The position numbers and the translations under genes were made by a program. The notes under the pieces are model-generated. The model was given only the letters and a program-made list of their open reading frames with translations. It was not told the origin of the DNA and made no database searches. This document shows positions 1-8,855 of a stretch of 64,000 nt of DNA, in pieces. Positions within the stretch are counted from its first letter, which is position 1, and each line of letters opens with the position of its first letter. Source of the stretch: Raineyella sp044508675 (GTDB lineage Bacteria; Actinomycetota; Actinomycetes; Propionibacteriales; Propionibacteriaceae); assembly GCA_044508675.1 (NCBI GenBank), contig JBIQHF010000014.1, positions 1 to 64,000 on the forward strand. The letters are read 5' to 3'.

Positions 1-22
1 CGAACACCCCTGGTGGTGTTCG
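1..22. terminator. Stem-loop at window edge
   Basis: CGAACACC (1-8) and GGTGTTCG (15-22) are perfect 8-bp inverted arms around a 6-nt loop. The hairpin lies about 40 bp beyond the stop of the minus-strand membrane-protein remnant at 62-537, so it could end that transcript. There is no clear T-run, and the sequence to the left is not available. Confidence 0.45.
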
Positions 23-61
23 GCCCGATCCGCAATTACCCACCAAACACCCCGCCACTCA

Positions 62-537
62 TCAGAAGATGACGACGCCGTTGCGCACTTCGGTCTGCAT
101 GATCGCCAGCACGAGCCAAACCACCAGCAATGTCGTGTGTAGGACAGCCCCCGGGGAGTGCCACCGGACGACCTGTTCCACTCGTGGCCTCCTGGACTCC
201 CGCCTCCACCAGGAGCTTGGGTAGGGGTGGTGTGGTCGTCTTCCTCCTCCAGCACCAGGACGGCGGCGAACGGCGTCCACAGCAGGAGCGGCGGACGTGA
301 CACCAACAGGATGGATGGCCCCGTGCCCGTGAGCGCCCACTTGGCGTAGAGCACAGTGAGTGCCAGTTGGACCGCGCCGAGCACCGCATTGAACGTGGTG
401 GCCGCAGCCCTGATCGGTAGCAGGCCCATCAGGAAGGGCAGCAGCGGGCGGCGGAGACGCGTGGATTCTGCGATGGACCAGGCGGGCAGCAACAGGGCAA
501 CCCCGATGATGGCAGTGAGCCATCCAGCGTTCGACAT
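62..537 (-). pseudogene. Frameshifted small integral membrane protein (unknown family)
   Basis: No single minus-strand frame covers this gene. The frame opening with ATG at 537 starts MSNAGWLTAIIGVALLLPAW and continues through two more hydrophobic stretches to about residue 97 (ending FAAVLVLEEEDD). It then turns into low-complexity, non-protein-like sequence and stays open to the window edge. A different frame covers the 3' part and ends in a membrane-like tail (VVWLVLAIMQTEVRNGVVIF) with a stop at 62-64. Joining the two, with a shift somewhere around 150-250, gives a protein of about 155-160 residues with roughly four membrane segments. I do not recognise the family. A sequencing error or a genuine frameshift would look the same. 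Confidence 0.45.
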
Positions 538-607
538 CACGTGGCGACGCTAACCGAGCCCCGGTCAGCACTCTTTTCTGATCCCGCCGTCAGTATCCGA
601 GGAGGGT

Positions 608-619
608 CACGTTAACGTG
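608..619. promoter_or_regulatory. Perfect 12-bp palindrome upstream of uspA
   Basis: CACGTTAACGTG is a perfect palindrome centred about 45 bp before the ATG of the UspA gene at 658. It is further enclosed by GGTCAC (605-610) and GTGACC (632-637). Position and symmetry suit a dimeric transcription-factor site; the factor is unknown. Confidence 0.4.
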
Positions 620-657
620 GGGGTAACTGGGGTGACCGTACGGCGAGGAGCTCGACC

Positions 658-1563
658 ATGAACCACATCGCGATCTGCTGCACTGACGGATCCGACCTGT
701 CCCTGGAGGCGATCGAGGCCGGGCTCTCGCTGCTCGATCGGGCGCAGTGGGACGTCCGGGTGGTGACCGTCGTCCCGCGGACCCCGGCCGATCCCGAGGT
801 TCCCGGACTCATGCCGTCCGGGACCTTCGCGCCGGCGAACGCGACCGTGGGGCGAGATCTCGCGGACTCCCGCGAGGAGGCCCTCGACAACGGGCTGGCG
901 ACCGCGCGAGCCGTGGCCGAGCGATTCGGAGTGCCGGCGGACAAGGCCCAGGTCCTGGTGGGGGAGCCCGGTCCGACCGTGGTCCATCATCTGGAGGAGG
1001 TCGGCGCCTCGCTCGTCCTCGTGGGTACCCGGAGGCTGAGCCGGGGAGCCCGGTTCATGGAGGGGTCTGTCTCCGACCACCTGATCCGCCACTCCCCCTG
1101 CCCGGTAATTGTGGGGGGTGAGGACGTCGCCGAGACTCCCGAGGGCCCAGTGGTGGTGTGCATCGACAAGTCCGAGCGTTCGGTGGACGCCGGGGGCAAG
1201 GTCGTTCCGCTGCTGGCCGAGGGCCTTCCCGTGGCGCTGGCGACGGTGGTGCCGGTAGGCATCACAGGCGTGGAGGACGAGGGCGATGAAGAGTTGGTGA
1301 TCCGTCGACGGGAGCAGAAGGCGAGCAAGATCCTGACTGCCGCGGCGGACACACTCGACCTCCCCGATGCCGAGCTCATCGACCTCGTCGATGATACGGC
1401 CGCCCACGCGCTGGTGGCCCTGGCGAAGTCCCGACCGGTTCGCATGCTGGTGGTGGGGTCCCGCGGTCGTGGTGGTTTGGTCCGGGCAGTCCTCGGTTCG
1501 ACGGCCGAGCAGCTGGTCCGCGAGGCCCCCTGCTTGGTCTGCGTGATGCCGTCCCGCCACTGA
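658..1563 (+). CDS. Tandem universal stress protein (UspA family)
   Basis: A 301-residue protein made of two Usp domains (about 1-150 and 155-301), the common actinobacterial tandem form. Such proteins bind ATP and support survival under stress, hypoxia or starvation. Each half opens with the Usp strand (IAICCTDGSD near the N terminus; VVVCIDKSERS in the second half). The C-terminal half has an intact ATP loop G-x2-G-x9-GST at about residues 267-282 (GSRGRGGLVRAVLGST). In the first half the second glycine of that loop is Arg (GTRRLSRGARFMEGS), so nucleotide binding there may be weaker. GAGGAG precedes the ATG. It is a close paralogue of the UspA at 30340. A 12-bp palindrome lies just upstream. 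Confidence 0.9.
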   Translation: MNHIAICCTDGSDLSLEAIEAGLSLLDRAQWDVRVVTVVPRTPADPEVPGLMPSGTFAPANATVGRDLADSREEALDNGLATARAVAERFGVPADKAQVLVGEPGPTVVHHLEEVGASLVLVGTRRLSRGARFMEGSVSDHLIRHSPCPVIVGGEDVAETPEGPVVVCIDKSERSVDAGGKVVPLLAEGLPVALATVVPVGITGVEDEGDEELVIRRREQKASKILTAAADTLDLPDAELIDLVDDTAAHALVALAKSRPVRMLVVGSRGRGGLVRAVLGSTAEQLVREAPCLVCVMPSRH

Positions 1564-1679
1564 GGTCCCCCGGGGCGGCCCCACAGCGGCCTTCCCAAGC
1601 CGCGTCCGCGGGAGCTACCGTCGAATGAGTGGGGCCGGTGACGGCCGGCTCGTACGATCCATCGGACGAGGAGCTAGCC

Positions 1680-2090
1680 ATGACGAACGCGATCTTGATG
1701 CTCGACGCCTACCCGAAGGACCTGGGTGACGTGGACAAGGCGAAGCTGGCCGAGTGCATCGACGCCTGTGTCACCTGTTCCCAGACCTGCACGGCCTGTG
1801 CCGACGCCTGTCTTGCCGAGGACATGGTCAAGGACCTGACCGACTGCATCCGTACGGACCTCGACTGCGCCGACCTGTGTGATGTCACGGGACGGCTCCT
1901 CACGCGTCGTACCGGACATGACACCGATCTGGTCTTCGCCACCTTGCAGGCGTGCCGAACGGCCTGTCGGCTGTGTGCGCAGGAGTGCGAGAAGCATGCG
2001 AGCAGGCATGAGCACTGCCGGATCTGCGCGGAGGCCTGCCGTCGCTGCGAGGCGGCTTGCGCCGCCCTGATCGAGCAGATGATGGCCTGA
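1680..2090 (+). CDS. Cys-rich four-helix-bundle copper-binding protein (DUF326/Csp-like)
   Basis: A 136-residue protein with cysteines spaced along predicted helices (CIDACVTCSQTCTACADAC near residues 22-40; CRTACRLCAQEC; CRICAEACRRCEAAC at the C terminus). This is the pattern of the DUF326/Csp-like family, whose characterised members (copper storage proteins) hold many Cu(I) ions inside a four-helix bundle. I start at ATG 1680 because GAGGAG lies just upstream; an in-frame GTG at 1629 lacks family-like sequence. No signal peptide is visible, so it is probably cytosolic. No copper ATPase or CsoR gene is adjacent. The stop codon lies inside a 14-bp tandem repeat. Confidence 0.85.
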   Translation: MTNAILMLDAYPKDLGDVDKAKLAECIDACVTCSQTCTACADACLAEDMVKDLTDCIRTDLDCADLCDVTGRLLTRRTGHDTDLVFATLQACRTACRLCAQECEKHASRHEHCRICAEACRRCEAACAALIEQMMA

Positions 2091-2126
2091 TCGGGTTGGC
2101 CTGATCGGGTGGGCCTGATCGGGTGG
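2085..2126. repeat. 14-bp tandem repeat, three copies, over a stop codon
   Basis: Units GCCTGATCGGGTTG (2085-2098), GCCTGATCGGGTGG (2099-2112) and the same again (2113-2126), followed by a GCCTGGGC fragment. The first copy contains the TGA of the copper-binding protein gene. Each copy carries its own TGA, so slippage would not lengthen the protein in that frame. Confidence 0.85.
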
Positions 2127-2261
2127 GCCTGGGCAATGCCGGCCTGACGCCGTACCGAGGTTCCCTGGGGACGGGTTGCGTCCTGTGTGGCGGCACGCGT
2201 TCTTGGGAGGGGACAGCGCGCGCGCATACTGGTAAAAGTTTCAACTAACCAAGGGAGTTCA

Positions 2262-2837
2262 ATGTCCACCTCGATCATGGTCATCGCCGGCAGCGTTCGT
2301 AAGGCCCGCAGCGGCCGCGGCCTCACCGACGCCATCGCAGCCATTCTTGCCGAGGATCCGGAGGTGACGGTCGACCTGGTCGATCTCGCCGAGCTGAGCC
2401 TGAACCCGGAGGACGAGCCGCTGCCGCCGATGACCGGCCAGTACCAGCTGCCCACCACCCGGGCCTGGTCCCAACGGGTCATCTCCGCCGATGCCGTGCT
2501 GCTCGTCACCCCCGAGTACAACGGAGGCTACCCCTCCTCGGTGAAGAAGGCCGTTGACGCCCTGGCCGCCGAGTGGGCCGCCAAGCCGTTCGCCGTCGCG
2601 TCGTACGGTTACGGCGGCGGCGCCCGCGCCCACCGCCAGATCTCCGAGATCATCGGCAACCTGAAGGCCGACCTGGTCGAGGGGCCGCAGCTGCAGTTCG
2701 GCCAGGACGACCTGGACGAGCAGATGCGCCTGGCCGATCCTGCCGCCGTCGTCGAGCGCAACCGCGAGGCCGTGAGTGCGGCCCGTCAGGCGCTGCTGGA
2801 GAAGGCCGGCGCCGAGCGCGTCCCGGCCAACGACTGA
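2262..2837 (+). CDS. NADPH-dependent FMN reductase family protein
   Basis: A 191-residue flavodoxin-fold protein of the NADPH:FMN reductase family. It carries the N-terminal phosphate loop (VIAGSVRKARSGRGLTDAI) and the signature segment VTPEYNGGYPSSVKKAVD that contacts FMN in this family. Members reduce free FMN or act as quinone, azo or chromate reductases in the cytosol; the exact substrate cannot be read here. ATG 2262 is chosen because AAGGGAG lies 6-7 nt before it; an upstream in-frame extension to 2187 lacks homologous character. It appears to be a single-gene unit ending in a stem-loop at 2875-2911. Confidence 0.85.
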   Translation: MSTSIMVIAGSVRKARSGRGLTDAIAAILAEDPEVTVDLVDLAELSLNPEDEPLPPMTGQYQLPTTRAWSQRVISADAVLLVTPEYNGGYPSSVKKAVDALAAEWAAKPFAVASYGYGGGARAHRQISEIIGNLKADLVEGPQLQFGQDDLDEQMRLADPAAVVERNREAVSAARQALLEKAGAERVPAND

Positions 2838-2874
2838 GCAACGCAACGGAGCCAGCAAAGCCCGGCAACAGAGC

Positions 2875-2911
2875 CAACGGCCGCGGAGGTCCTCGACATC
2901 CGCGGCCGTTG
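2875..2911 (+). terminator. Stem-loop terminator after FMN reductase
   Basis: CAACGGCCGCGGA (2875-2887) pairs perfectly with TCCGCGGCCGTTG (2899-2911), a 13-bp stem with an 11-nt loop. It starts 38 bp after the FMN reductase stop. There is no T-tract, as is usual for GC-rich actinobacterial terminators. Confidence 0.7.
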
Positions 2912-2936
2912 TGCGTACGTGGCCGACACTGGGAGC

Positions 2937-2981
2937 ATGAGCCTGCCCAAGAAGGCGCGCGCCAAGTACGCCATGGTCTGA
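2937..2981 (+). CDS. Possible 14-residue micro-ORF ahead of ABC exporter
   Basis: ATG 2937, preceded by GGGAG, opens a short basic frame MSLPKKARAKYAMV followed by TGA, 28 bp before the GTG of the ABC ATPase gene. It could be a leader peptide, a gene remnant or chance. The ribosome-site-like sequence and strongly basic composition are the only support. Confidence 0.2.
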   Translation: MSLPKKARAKYAMV

Positions 2982-3009
2982 ACGTCCCGGGGCGGCGTAC
3001 GCTGAAGTC

Positions 3010-3930
3010 GTGAGTACGGTCACCGACGGACCGGTCATCGCCACCGCGGGACTGGTGAAGTCCTTCGGGCGCACCCGGGCCCTGGACGGACTGGACCTGT
3101 CCGTCCTCCCCGGGGAGGTGCACGGCTTCCTGGGCCCCAACGGCGCCGGGAAGTCCACCACGCTGCGGATCCTGCTCGGACTGCTGCGCGCCGACGGCGG
3201 CCGGGCCTCCGTGCTCGGGTATGACCCGTGGCGCGACGTGGAGGACCTGCACCGCCGGGTCGCGTACGTCCCCGGGGACGTCAGCCTGTGGCCCAACCTC
3301 ACCGGTGGCGAGGTGATCGACATGCTGGGACGGATGCGGGGCGGCTTCCGCACCGAGCGCCGCAAGGAGTTGTTGGACCGCTTCGACCTCGACCCGACCC
3401 GCCGGTCGCGGACCTACTCCAAGGGCAACCGGCAGAAGGTCGCCCTGGTCTCCGCGCTCGCCTCCGACGCCGAACTGTTCCTGCTGGACGAGCCGACCTC
3501 CGGCCTGGACCCGCTGATGGAGCGGCTGTTCCGCGAGGAGGTCGCGCGGCTGTCGGCGCAGGGCCGGACCGTCCTGCTCTCCAGCCACATCCTGTCCGAG
3601 GTCGAGGCACTGGCCGACCGGATCAGCATCATCCGCGCCGGCCGGGTGGTCGAGACCGGCCCCCTCGCCGAGATGCGCCACCTCCACAACACCCGGGTCC
3701 GGGCACACCTCGACCGACCGGTGCACCCGGCGGGGCTCGACGGCGTCGAGGAGGTGGCCGTCGACGGGGACCTGGTGTCGTTCAGCGTCGACGAGGCCCA
3801 CCTTGACCGGGCCATCGCGACCCTCTCCGGCCACGGGATCCGCTCCCTGACCAGCGAACCGGTCAGCCTTGAGGAGCTGTTCCTGTCCGCGTACGGCCGG
3901 GACGACGAGGCGGAACCGGCGTCGTCATGA
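3010..3930 (+). CDS. ABC-2 type exporter, ATP-binding subunit
   Basis: A 306-residue ATPase with Walker A LGPNGAGKST (residues 41-50), a variant signature motif YSKGNRQKV, Walker B LFLLDEPTSGLD and an H-loop SSHILSE. The C-terminal 80 residues are the extension usual in drug- and antibiotic-export ATPases of the DrrA/ABC-2 type. It begins with GTG 3010. The last 4 nt overlap the ATG of the permease gene at 3927, so the two are translationally coupled and form one transporter. The exported substrate is unknown. Confidence 0.9.
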   Translation: MSTVTDGPVIATAGLVKSFGRTRALDGLDLSVLPGEVHGFLGPNGAGKSTTLRILLGLLRADGGRASVLGYDPWRDVEDLHRRVAYVPGDVSLWPNLTGGEVIDMLGRMRGGFRTERRKELLDRFDLDPTRRSRTYSKGNRQKVALVSALASDAELFLLDEPTSGLDPLMERLFREEVARLSAQGRTVLLSSHILSEVEALADRISIIRAGRVVETGPLAEMRHLHNTRVRAHLDRPVHPAGLDGVEEVAVDGDLVSFSVDEAHLDRAIATLSGHGIRSLTSEPVSLEELFLSAYGRDDEAEPASS

Positions 3931-5507
3931 CCGGCGTACGACACCTGCTGCGGCTGGCGTGGCGGCGGGACCGCTGGATGGTGCTCGCCACGCTCGCGCT
4001 GGCCTGGGTGCTCGCCTACACCTCGGCCGTCTCCACCATCGACCTGTACCCGGACACCGCCGCGCGGGTGCAGTCGGCGGAGATGGCCAACGGGCTGAGC
4101 ACGGTGGTGATGACGTACGGCTGGGTGTACGAGCCGACCTCGGTCGCCGGGCTCGGCGGCACCAAGCTGCAGATGATCGAGTTCATCATCGTGGCGTTCC
4201 TGGCCATCGCGATCGTCCGCCGCCACACCCGCGCCGACGAGGAGTCCGGCCGCTCGGAGCTGCTGGCGACCGCAGTGATCGGTCGAGCCGCCCCGCTGGC
4301 GGCGGCGGTCGGCTTCGCCGGGCTCATCTCGCTGGTGGCCGGGGCGGGGATCGCCCTCGCGGTCGGGGCCGGCGGTTTCCCCTGGGCCGGGTCCTGGCTG
4401 GTCGGGGCCGCCTCGGCCGGGATCGGGATCGTCTTCGCGGTGGTAACCGGGATCGCCATGCAGTTGTCCGCCTCGAGCCGGACCTGCTCCGGTGTCACGT
4501 ACGGTGCGTTGGCCGTCGCGTACGTCCTGCGGCTGGTCGGGGACGTCCGCGAGGGGGAGAGCGGGGAGTTCCTGCGCTGGCTCTCGCCGTTCGGCTGGGG
4601 CCAGCAGGTGCGGGCCTGGAACGGGGACCGGGCCTGGGTGCTGACGCTGTTCGTCGGGCTGGCCGTGGTCGGCTACCTGGCCGCCGCCCGGCTGCGCGCG
4701 ACCCGCGACCTCGGCTCCGGGCTCGTCCCCGAGCGACCCGGCCCCGACACCGGCCGCATCAACGGCTCGTTCGGACTGGCATGGCGGCTGCACCGTGGCG
4801 GCCTGCTCGGCTGGCTGGTCGCCGGGGTGGCGCTCGGACTGGTGTCCGGGGCGCTGATCGGGACCGTCGGCGGGTTCCTGGACGACGCGGCGCAGCAGTT
4901 GTTGCGCCAGATCGGTGGGCGAGGGATCGCGGACGAGCTGTTCACCTCCGTCTACGCCGGTATCGCGGCGATCGTCGCCTCCGCGCTCGGGATCAGTGCG
5001 GTGCTGCGCGCCCGCGAGGAGGAGGTCGAGGGGCACGCCGAAGCCGTGCTCGCCACCCGGGAGACCCGGCTGCGCTTCCTGGCCTCGCACGTGCCGTACG
5101 GGTTCGGCGGCTCGCTGGCGTTCCTGGTGGCGTTGGGAGCGGCCCAGGTGGTGGCCTGGACCCCGTCGGCCGACAGCACGGTGACGGCGGCGGACGCGTT
5201 CGCGACCGCGATGGTCCAGGTGCCCGCGGTCTGGTCCGTCGTCGCCCTCGCGGTGCTGGTGGTCGGACTGCTGCCCCGATTCCCCTGGGTGGCGTGGGCC
5301 GCGTTCGTGCTGTTCATCGCGGTCGGCGAGCTCGGCGAACTGCTCGACCTGCCCGACTGGGTGCGGAACATCTCCCCGTACGCGCACACGCCGGCGATGC
5401 CGGCCGAGCCGTTCGAGGCGGCACCGGTACTGGTGCTGCTCGGCGTCGCGCTGGCGCTTGCCGTCGTCGGGATGGTCGGCTTCCGGCGGCGGGACCTCTC
5501 TGCGTAG
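3927..5507 (+). CDS. ABC-2 type exporter, large two-repeat permease
   Basis: A 526-residue membrane protein with roughly twelve hydrophobic segments arranged as two halves. Each half opens with an amphipathic stretch followed by a long hydrophobic helix (RLAWRRDRWMVLATLALAW near residue 9; GLAWRLHRGGLLGWLVAGVA near residue 286). This duplicated layout is typical of the actinobacterial family annotated as exporters of polyketide antibiotics (COG3559). It pairs with the ATPase encoded immediately upstream, with a 4-nt overlap. The role is probably efflux of a hydrophobic compound; no biosynthetic genes are nearby. Confidence 0.85.
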   Translation: MTGVRHLLRLAWRRDRWMVLATLALAWVLAYTSAVSTIDLYPDTAARVQSAEMANGLSTVVMTYGWVYEPTSVAGLGGTKLQMIEFIIVAFLAIAIVRRHTRADEESGRSELLATAVIGRAAPLAAAVGFAGLISLVAGAGIALAVGAGGFPWAGSWLVGAASAGIGIVFAVVTGIAMQLSASSRTCSGVTYGALAVAYVLRLVGDVREGESGEFLRWLSPFGWGQQVRAWNGDRAWVLTLFVGLAVVGYLAAARLRATRDLGSGLVPERPGPDTGRINGSFGLAWRLHRGGLLGWLVAGVALGLVSGALIGTVGGFLDDAAQQLLRQIGGRGIADELFTSVYAGIAAIVASALGISAVLRAREEEVEGHAEAVLATRETRLRFLASHVPYGFGGSLAFLVALGAAQVVAWTPSADSTVTAADAFATAMVQVPAVWSVVALAVLVVGLLPRFPWVAWAAFVLFIAVGELGELLDLPDWVRNISPYAHTPAMPAEPFEAAPVLVLLGVALALAVVGMVGFRRRDLSA

Positions 5508-5619
5508 CTCGGCCCGCGTACGGAACCACCCGCTACGGGGGATCCCCCGACGATCGACCGTGCCGACACTGGGTCCGCAGCCGTGGATGGTCCACGGCTC
5601 AGTGAAGGAGTCGATCGAC

Positions 5620-6183
5620 ATGGAACGTACGATGACCATGAGCAGGACGCCGTGGGACGTGATCGTCGGGATCCTGCTGATCATCGCGGGATTCATCGTG
5701 ATCGGCAACGCGGTGATCGCCACCGTCGTCTCGGTGTGGCTGACCGGCTGGATGACCCTGGCCGCGGGCCTGGTGCTCTTCGTCGGCGCGCTGTTCCGAG
5801 TGCGGCACGGCGGGGCCTGGTCGGCGGCGCTCGGCGGTGCGGCACTCACCGTGATCGGCCTGTTCATCCTGCGCAACGTGACGGTCACGGCGGTCGCGCT
5901 CACCCTGGTCGCGGGGGCGATGTTCTTCGGCAGCGGCATGGTCCGGATCGCGATGGGCACCACCCTGAAGTCCGCCCGTTGGCCGGTCATCATCAGCGGC
6001 CTCATCTCGACCGCCCTCGGCCTCTACGTGTTGTTCAACCTGGCCCCGGCCTCGGCGCAGCTGCTCGGGATCATCCTGGGGATCCAGACGCTGCTCGAAG
6101 GCATCACCCTGATCGCCGTCGGGCGGCTGCGGGTGGTCGACGAGGCGGAGGCCGAGAAGGAGGTCACTGCGCCGGTCCTCTGA
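5620..6183 (+). CDS. HdeD/DUF308-like membrane protein
   Basis: A 187-residue protein with six hydrophobic segments in three helical-hairpin pairs (for example VIVGILLIIAGFIVIGNAVI near residue 13). It ends in a short acidic cytoplasmic tail. This is the layout of the HdeD/DUF308 family, known in E. coli for acid resistance but uncharacterised in actinobacteria. ATG 5620 is chosen because GAAGGAG precedes it and the in-frame upstream extension is not membrane-like. It lies 15 bp from the convergent LuxR-type regulator. Confidence 0.75.
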   Translation: MERTMTMSRTPWDVIVGILLIIAGFIVIGNAVIATVVSVWLTGWMTLAAGLVLFVGALFRVRHGGAWSAALGGAALTVIGLFILRNVTVTAVALTLVAGAMFFGSGMVRIAMGTTLKSARWPVIISGLISTALGLYVLFNLAPASAQLLGIILGIQTLLEGITLIAVGRLRVVDEAEAEKEVTAPVL

Positions 6184-6198
6184 ACGGACCGCTGGTGG

Positions 6199-8754
6199 TC
6201 AGCCCGGCAGCAGGCCGAGCTGTCGGGCGACCCGCACCGCATCACGCCGATTGCCCACGCCGAGCTTGCGGTAGGCGGTCTTGAGGTGCTGCTTGACCGT
6301 GTTCTCGGACAGGTGCAGCGCCGCCGCGATCTCCGCGTTGGAACCCATCGTGGGCAGGTAGGCGACCACCGACAGCTCCCGCGGTGTCAGTCGGCCATAC
6401 GTGGCCGGCCCGGCCGGAGCCGTGGTGGGCAGGGCCCGGCCCACCAGTTCGTGGTGGGTGCTGACCAGGGCGAGATGGCGGGTCAGCATCGAGGTCAGTC
6501 GCCGATCCGGACGCAGGAACGGCAGGACCGCCTCCTCGGCGGCCGCGAGGTCGAGGGCCCGGGCGAGCGACTCGGTCGCGGCGCTGTCCTGTCGCTGTGC
6601 CTCCAGCGCCTGTGCCCTCGCCAGCCAGCCCAGTGCCCCGTACGCACCCGCACGGCCGAGCAGCGGATCGGCGAGCTTCAGGGCCCGTTCGGGCGCGCCG
6701 GCGGCCAGTGCCAGCGAGATCCGTGCGGGCACCAGCAGGTCGCCGTCAGGCACCCCGGACTCCCGTGCGGCCGTGTATGCCGCGCCGGCAGCGACCGACG
6801 AGCCGGCCCGCAGGTCCAGTCGGATGCGCAGGGCGGTGGCGCCCTGGGCGATCGCGACCATCCCCGGGTGGCGTTCCAGCAGGATCTCGGCCGCGCGCAG
6901 CCGGCGATGGGCCGCAGCCGGGTCGTTGCGGAGCAGGGCGGTGCGGGCGGCGACGAGCAGGAGCGCGGCCTCCACCGTGGGGTGCAGGTGTGGGCCGGCG
7001 GCTGTTCGCGCCTCGGTGATCGCGGCGCTCGCCCGGTCCGGGTCGCCCTGGGCCAGGGCGCCGACGGCCAGGGCGAGCCACGCCCCCTGGGTCTCCAGGA
7101 CAACCCCGGCAGCGGCACCCGCAGCGGACGCCACGCTGGCCCGGGCCGAGACGCGGGCCCGGGACAGGAGCCCGGCCCCCATCTCGGCGACGGCCTGCTG
7201 GGCCCGGTAGGCCACCTCCACGTACCCGGTCATCGCGGCGCCGGGATAGCCGGCGACGCTGGCTCCGAGCACCTCGAGGGCCCGGGTCGGGCGGCCCGCC
7301 CAGATCTCGCCGGCGGCCAGCAACCCCTGCGGGATCCCGCGGTTCTGGGCCCAGCCGGGTGCCTGGTCCGCGCTGAGGCCGGCGAGCAGCCGGTCGGCCT
7401 CGGCCGCGGCAGCCGAGGTCCGCTCGGCATCGCCGTCACGGTAGGCCTGGGACGCCTCGAGGATCCGCGACGTCAGCCGCGCGATCGAGTGGCGGGGCTC
7501 GGGCAGGGTGTCGAGCCGCTGGTCCGCCCGCGCCAACTGGGTCCACAGGGCGGCGGGCTCGCGGGCGACGAAGGAGGCCAGTGCGCCGCAGATCTCCAGC
7601 TCCGGGTTGTCGAACGCCGCCTCGTACGGGATGCGTTTCAGCAGTGCGTGCAGCTCGTGGCGCTGGGGGTGGAAGATCGCGGTCGCCGAGGAGCGTACGA
7701 CGAGCGCGCCGACGTCCGACCAGTTCCCGCTGTCCACCGCCTGCCGCAGGGCGGCCACGTGGTCGTTGTCGGTCTCGTGCCAGACGATGGCCGCCCGGCG
7801 GATCCGCTGTTCGAGGGCGGGCTGCTCGAACCGCAGCAGCCCGGCGATCACCCGGGCAAGCAGGGAGCGGACGTGCAGGCGGCCGCAGTCGTCGGGCAGC
7901 AGCAGTTCCCGGGTGACCAGGTCGGCGAAGGGGCGCAGGATCCCCTCCCGATCGGTCAGCCGCTGGGCCAGGGCAAGGTCCACCCGGGGGACCAGGGCGG
8001 TGGCCAGTAGCAGTTCCCGGGTCTCCGGCGGCAGCGGGTCGAGCACCTCGTGGTGCAGGTAGTCAGCCAGTGGCGAGCCCGCGCCCAGGTCGAGCTCCCC
8101 GCCGCCCAGGGCGCTCTCCAGCAGCGGCGCGGTCCAGCCCTCGGTTTCGTCGAGCAGTCGCCCGACGGTCGTGGCAGGCAGGTCGAGGCCCTGCTGCACC
8201 AGGAGCTGGTCCAGTTCCTCGCGGGTGAACGCCAGCTCGGCCGAACCCACCGACCCCAGGGTGCGGGCCAGGCGGTGCCGGCGGGTCGCGGGTGGCGGAC
8301 CGGCCGGACAGACCAGGACCAGACGGATCCCGTCCGGCGGCCACCGCACCAGGTCGTCGAGCAGTCGCGGCGTACGGTCCGGGGGCGGGACGTCGTCGAC
8401 GACGAGCACGCCCTCACACCCCAGGGCCGCGGCCAGGACGGATCGCAGCTCGCCGGTCTCGTTGGTCCCGGCCATCCCGACCGCCCGGCGCAGCGAGTCG
8501 GCGAAGTGCTCCGGGTCGGCGTCCCCGGGCACCATCGACAACCAGGCGACCGGGCCGGACACGGTGGTGCGGATCCAGTCGGCGACCGCGGTCGTCTTGC
8601 CGGTCCCGGCGGGTCCGGTGACGACGAGGATCGGCCGCGCGGCGGCGCGCGCCAGCAGCCGCGTCACCCGCGGTCGGGCCAGATGGGGAACGGGGAGCGC
8701 CGGGACGATGAATCGAGGGGCCGCCCACGATGCCTTCGCCTGAGGGGGCGCCAC
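6199..8754 (-). CDS. LuxR-family ATP-binding regulator (MalT/LAL type)
   Basis: An 851-residue protein with a P-loop GPAGTGKT (about 47-54) and a Walker B-like GVLVVDDV (about 115). A long helical, TPR/MalT-like middle follows, then a C-terminal LuxR helix-turn-helix (LTPRELSVVAYL through SENTVKQHLKTAYRKLGV). This is the large ATP-binding LuxR architecture (STAND ATPase activators such as MalT), which turn on transcription after binding ATP and an inducer. The start is GTG 8754, preceded by GAGGAC. Target genes cannot be told; the HdeD-like gene is convergent and the lipoprotein gene lies downstream at a distance on the same strand. Confidence 0.85.
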   Translation of the reverse strand: MAPPQAKASWAAPRFIVPALPVPHLARPRVTRLLARAAARPILVVTGPAGTGKTTAVADWIRTTVSGPVAWLSMVPGDADPEHFADSLRRAVGMAGTNETGELRSVLAAALGCEGVLVVDDVPPPDRTPRLLDDLVRWPPDGIRLVLVCPAGPPPATRRHRLARTLGSVGSAELAFTREELDQLLVQQGLDLPATTVGRLLDETEGWTAPLLESALGGGELDLGAGSPLADYLHHEVLDPLPPETRELLLATALVPRVDLALAQRLTDREGILRPFADLVTRELLLPDDCGRLHVRSLLARVIAGLLRFEQPALEQRIRRAAIVWHETDNDHVAALRQAVDSGNWSDVGALVVRSSATAIFHPQRHELHALLKRIPYEAAFDNPELEICGALASFVAREPAALWTQLARADQRLDTLPEPRHSIARLTSRILEASQAYRDGDAERTSAAAAEADRLLAGLSADQAPGWAQNRGIPQGLLAAGEIWAGRPTRALEVLGASVAGYPGAAMTGYVEVAYRAQQAVAEMGAGLLSRARVSARASVASAAGAAAGVVLETQGAWLALAVGALAQGDPDRASAAITEARTAAGPHLHPTVEAALLLVAARTALLRNDPAAAHRRLRAAEILLERHPGMVAIAQGATALRIRLDLRAGSSVAAGAAYTAARESGVPDGDLLVPARISLALAAGAPERALKLADPLLGRAGAYGALGWLARAQALEAQRQDSAATESLARALDLAAAEEAVLPFLRPDRRLTSMLTRHLALVSTHHELVGRALPTTAPAGPATYGRLTPRELSVVAYLPTMGSNAEIAAALHLSENTVKQHLKTAYRKLGVGNRRDAVRVARQLGLLPG

Positions 8755-8855
8755 GATGTCCTCGCTTGCGTCGTGTGATGTGCGCTCATCCTAGGGGCGC
8801 GAGGGGTCGGTGTACGAGGGGGTTCTCCGGCGGTGTACCAGGTGAGGGGAGAGGA

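Noticed and set aside
2085..2126. CRISPR-like array
   Set aside because: Units are contiguous, 14 bp, without spacers, and no cas genes are present. The same applies to the 21-bp array at 30200.
3414..6005. An 863-codon minus-strand frame opposite the ABC exporter
   Set aside because: The plus strand encodes a complete ATPase with all motifs and a permease; the minus frame is compositionally a shadow.
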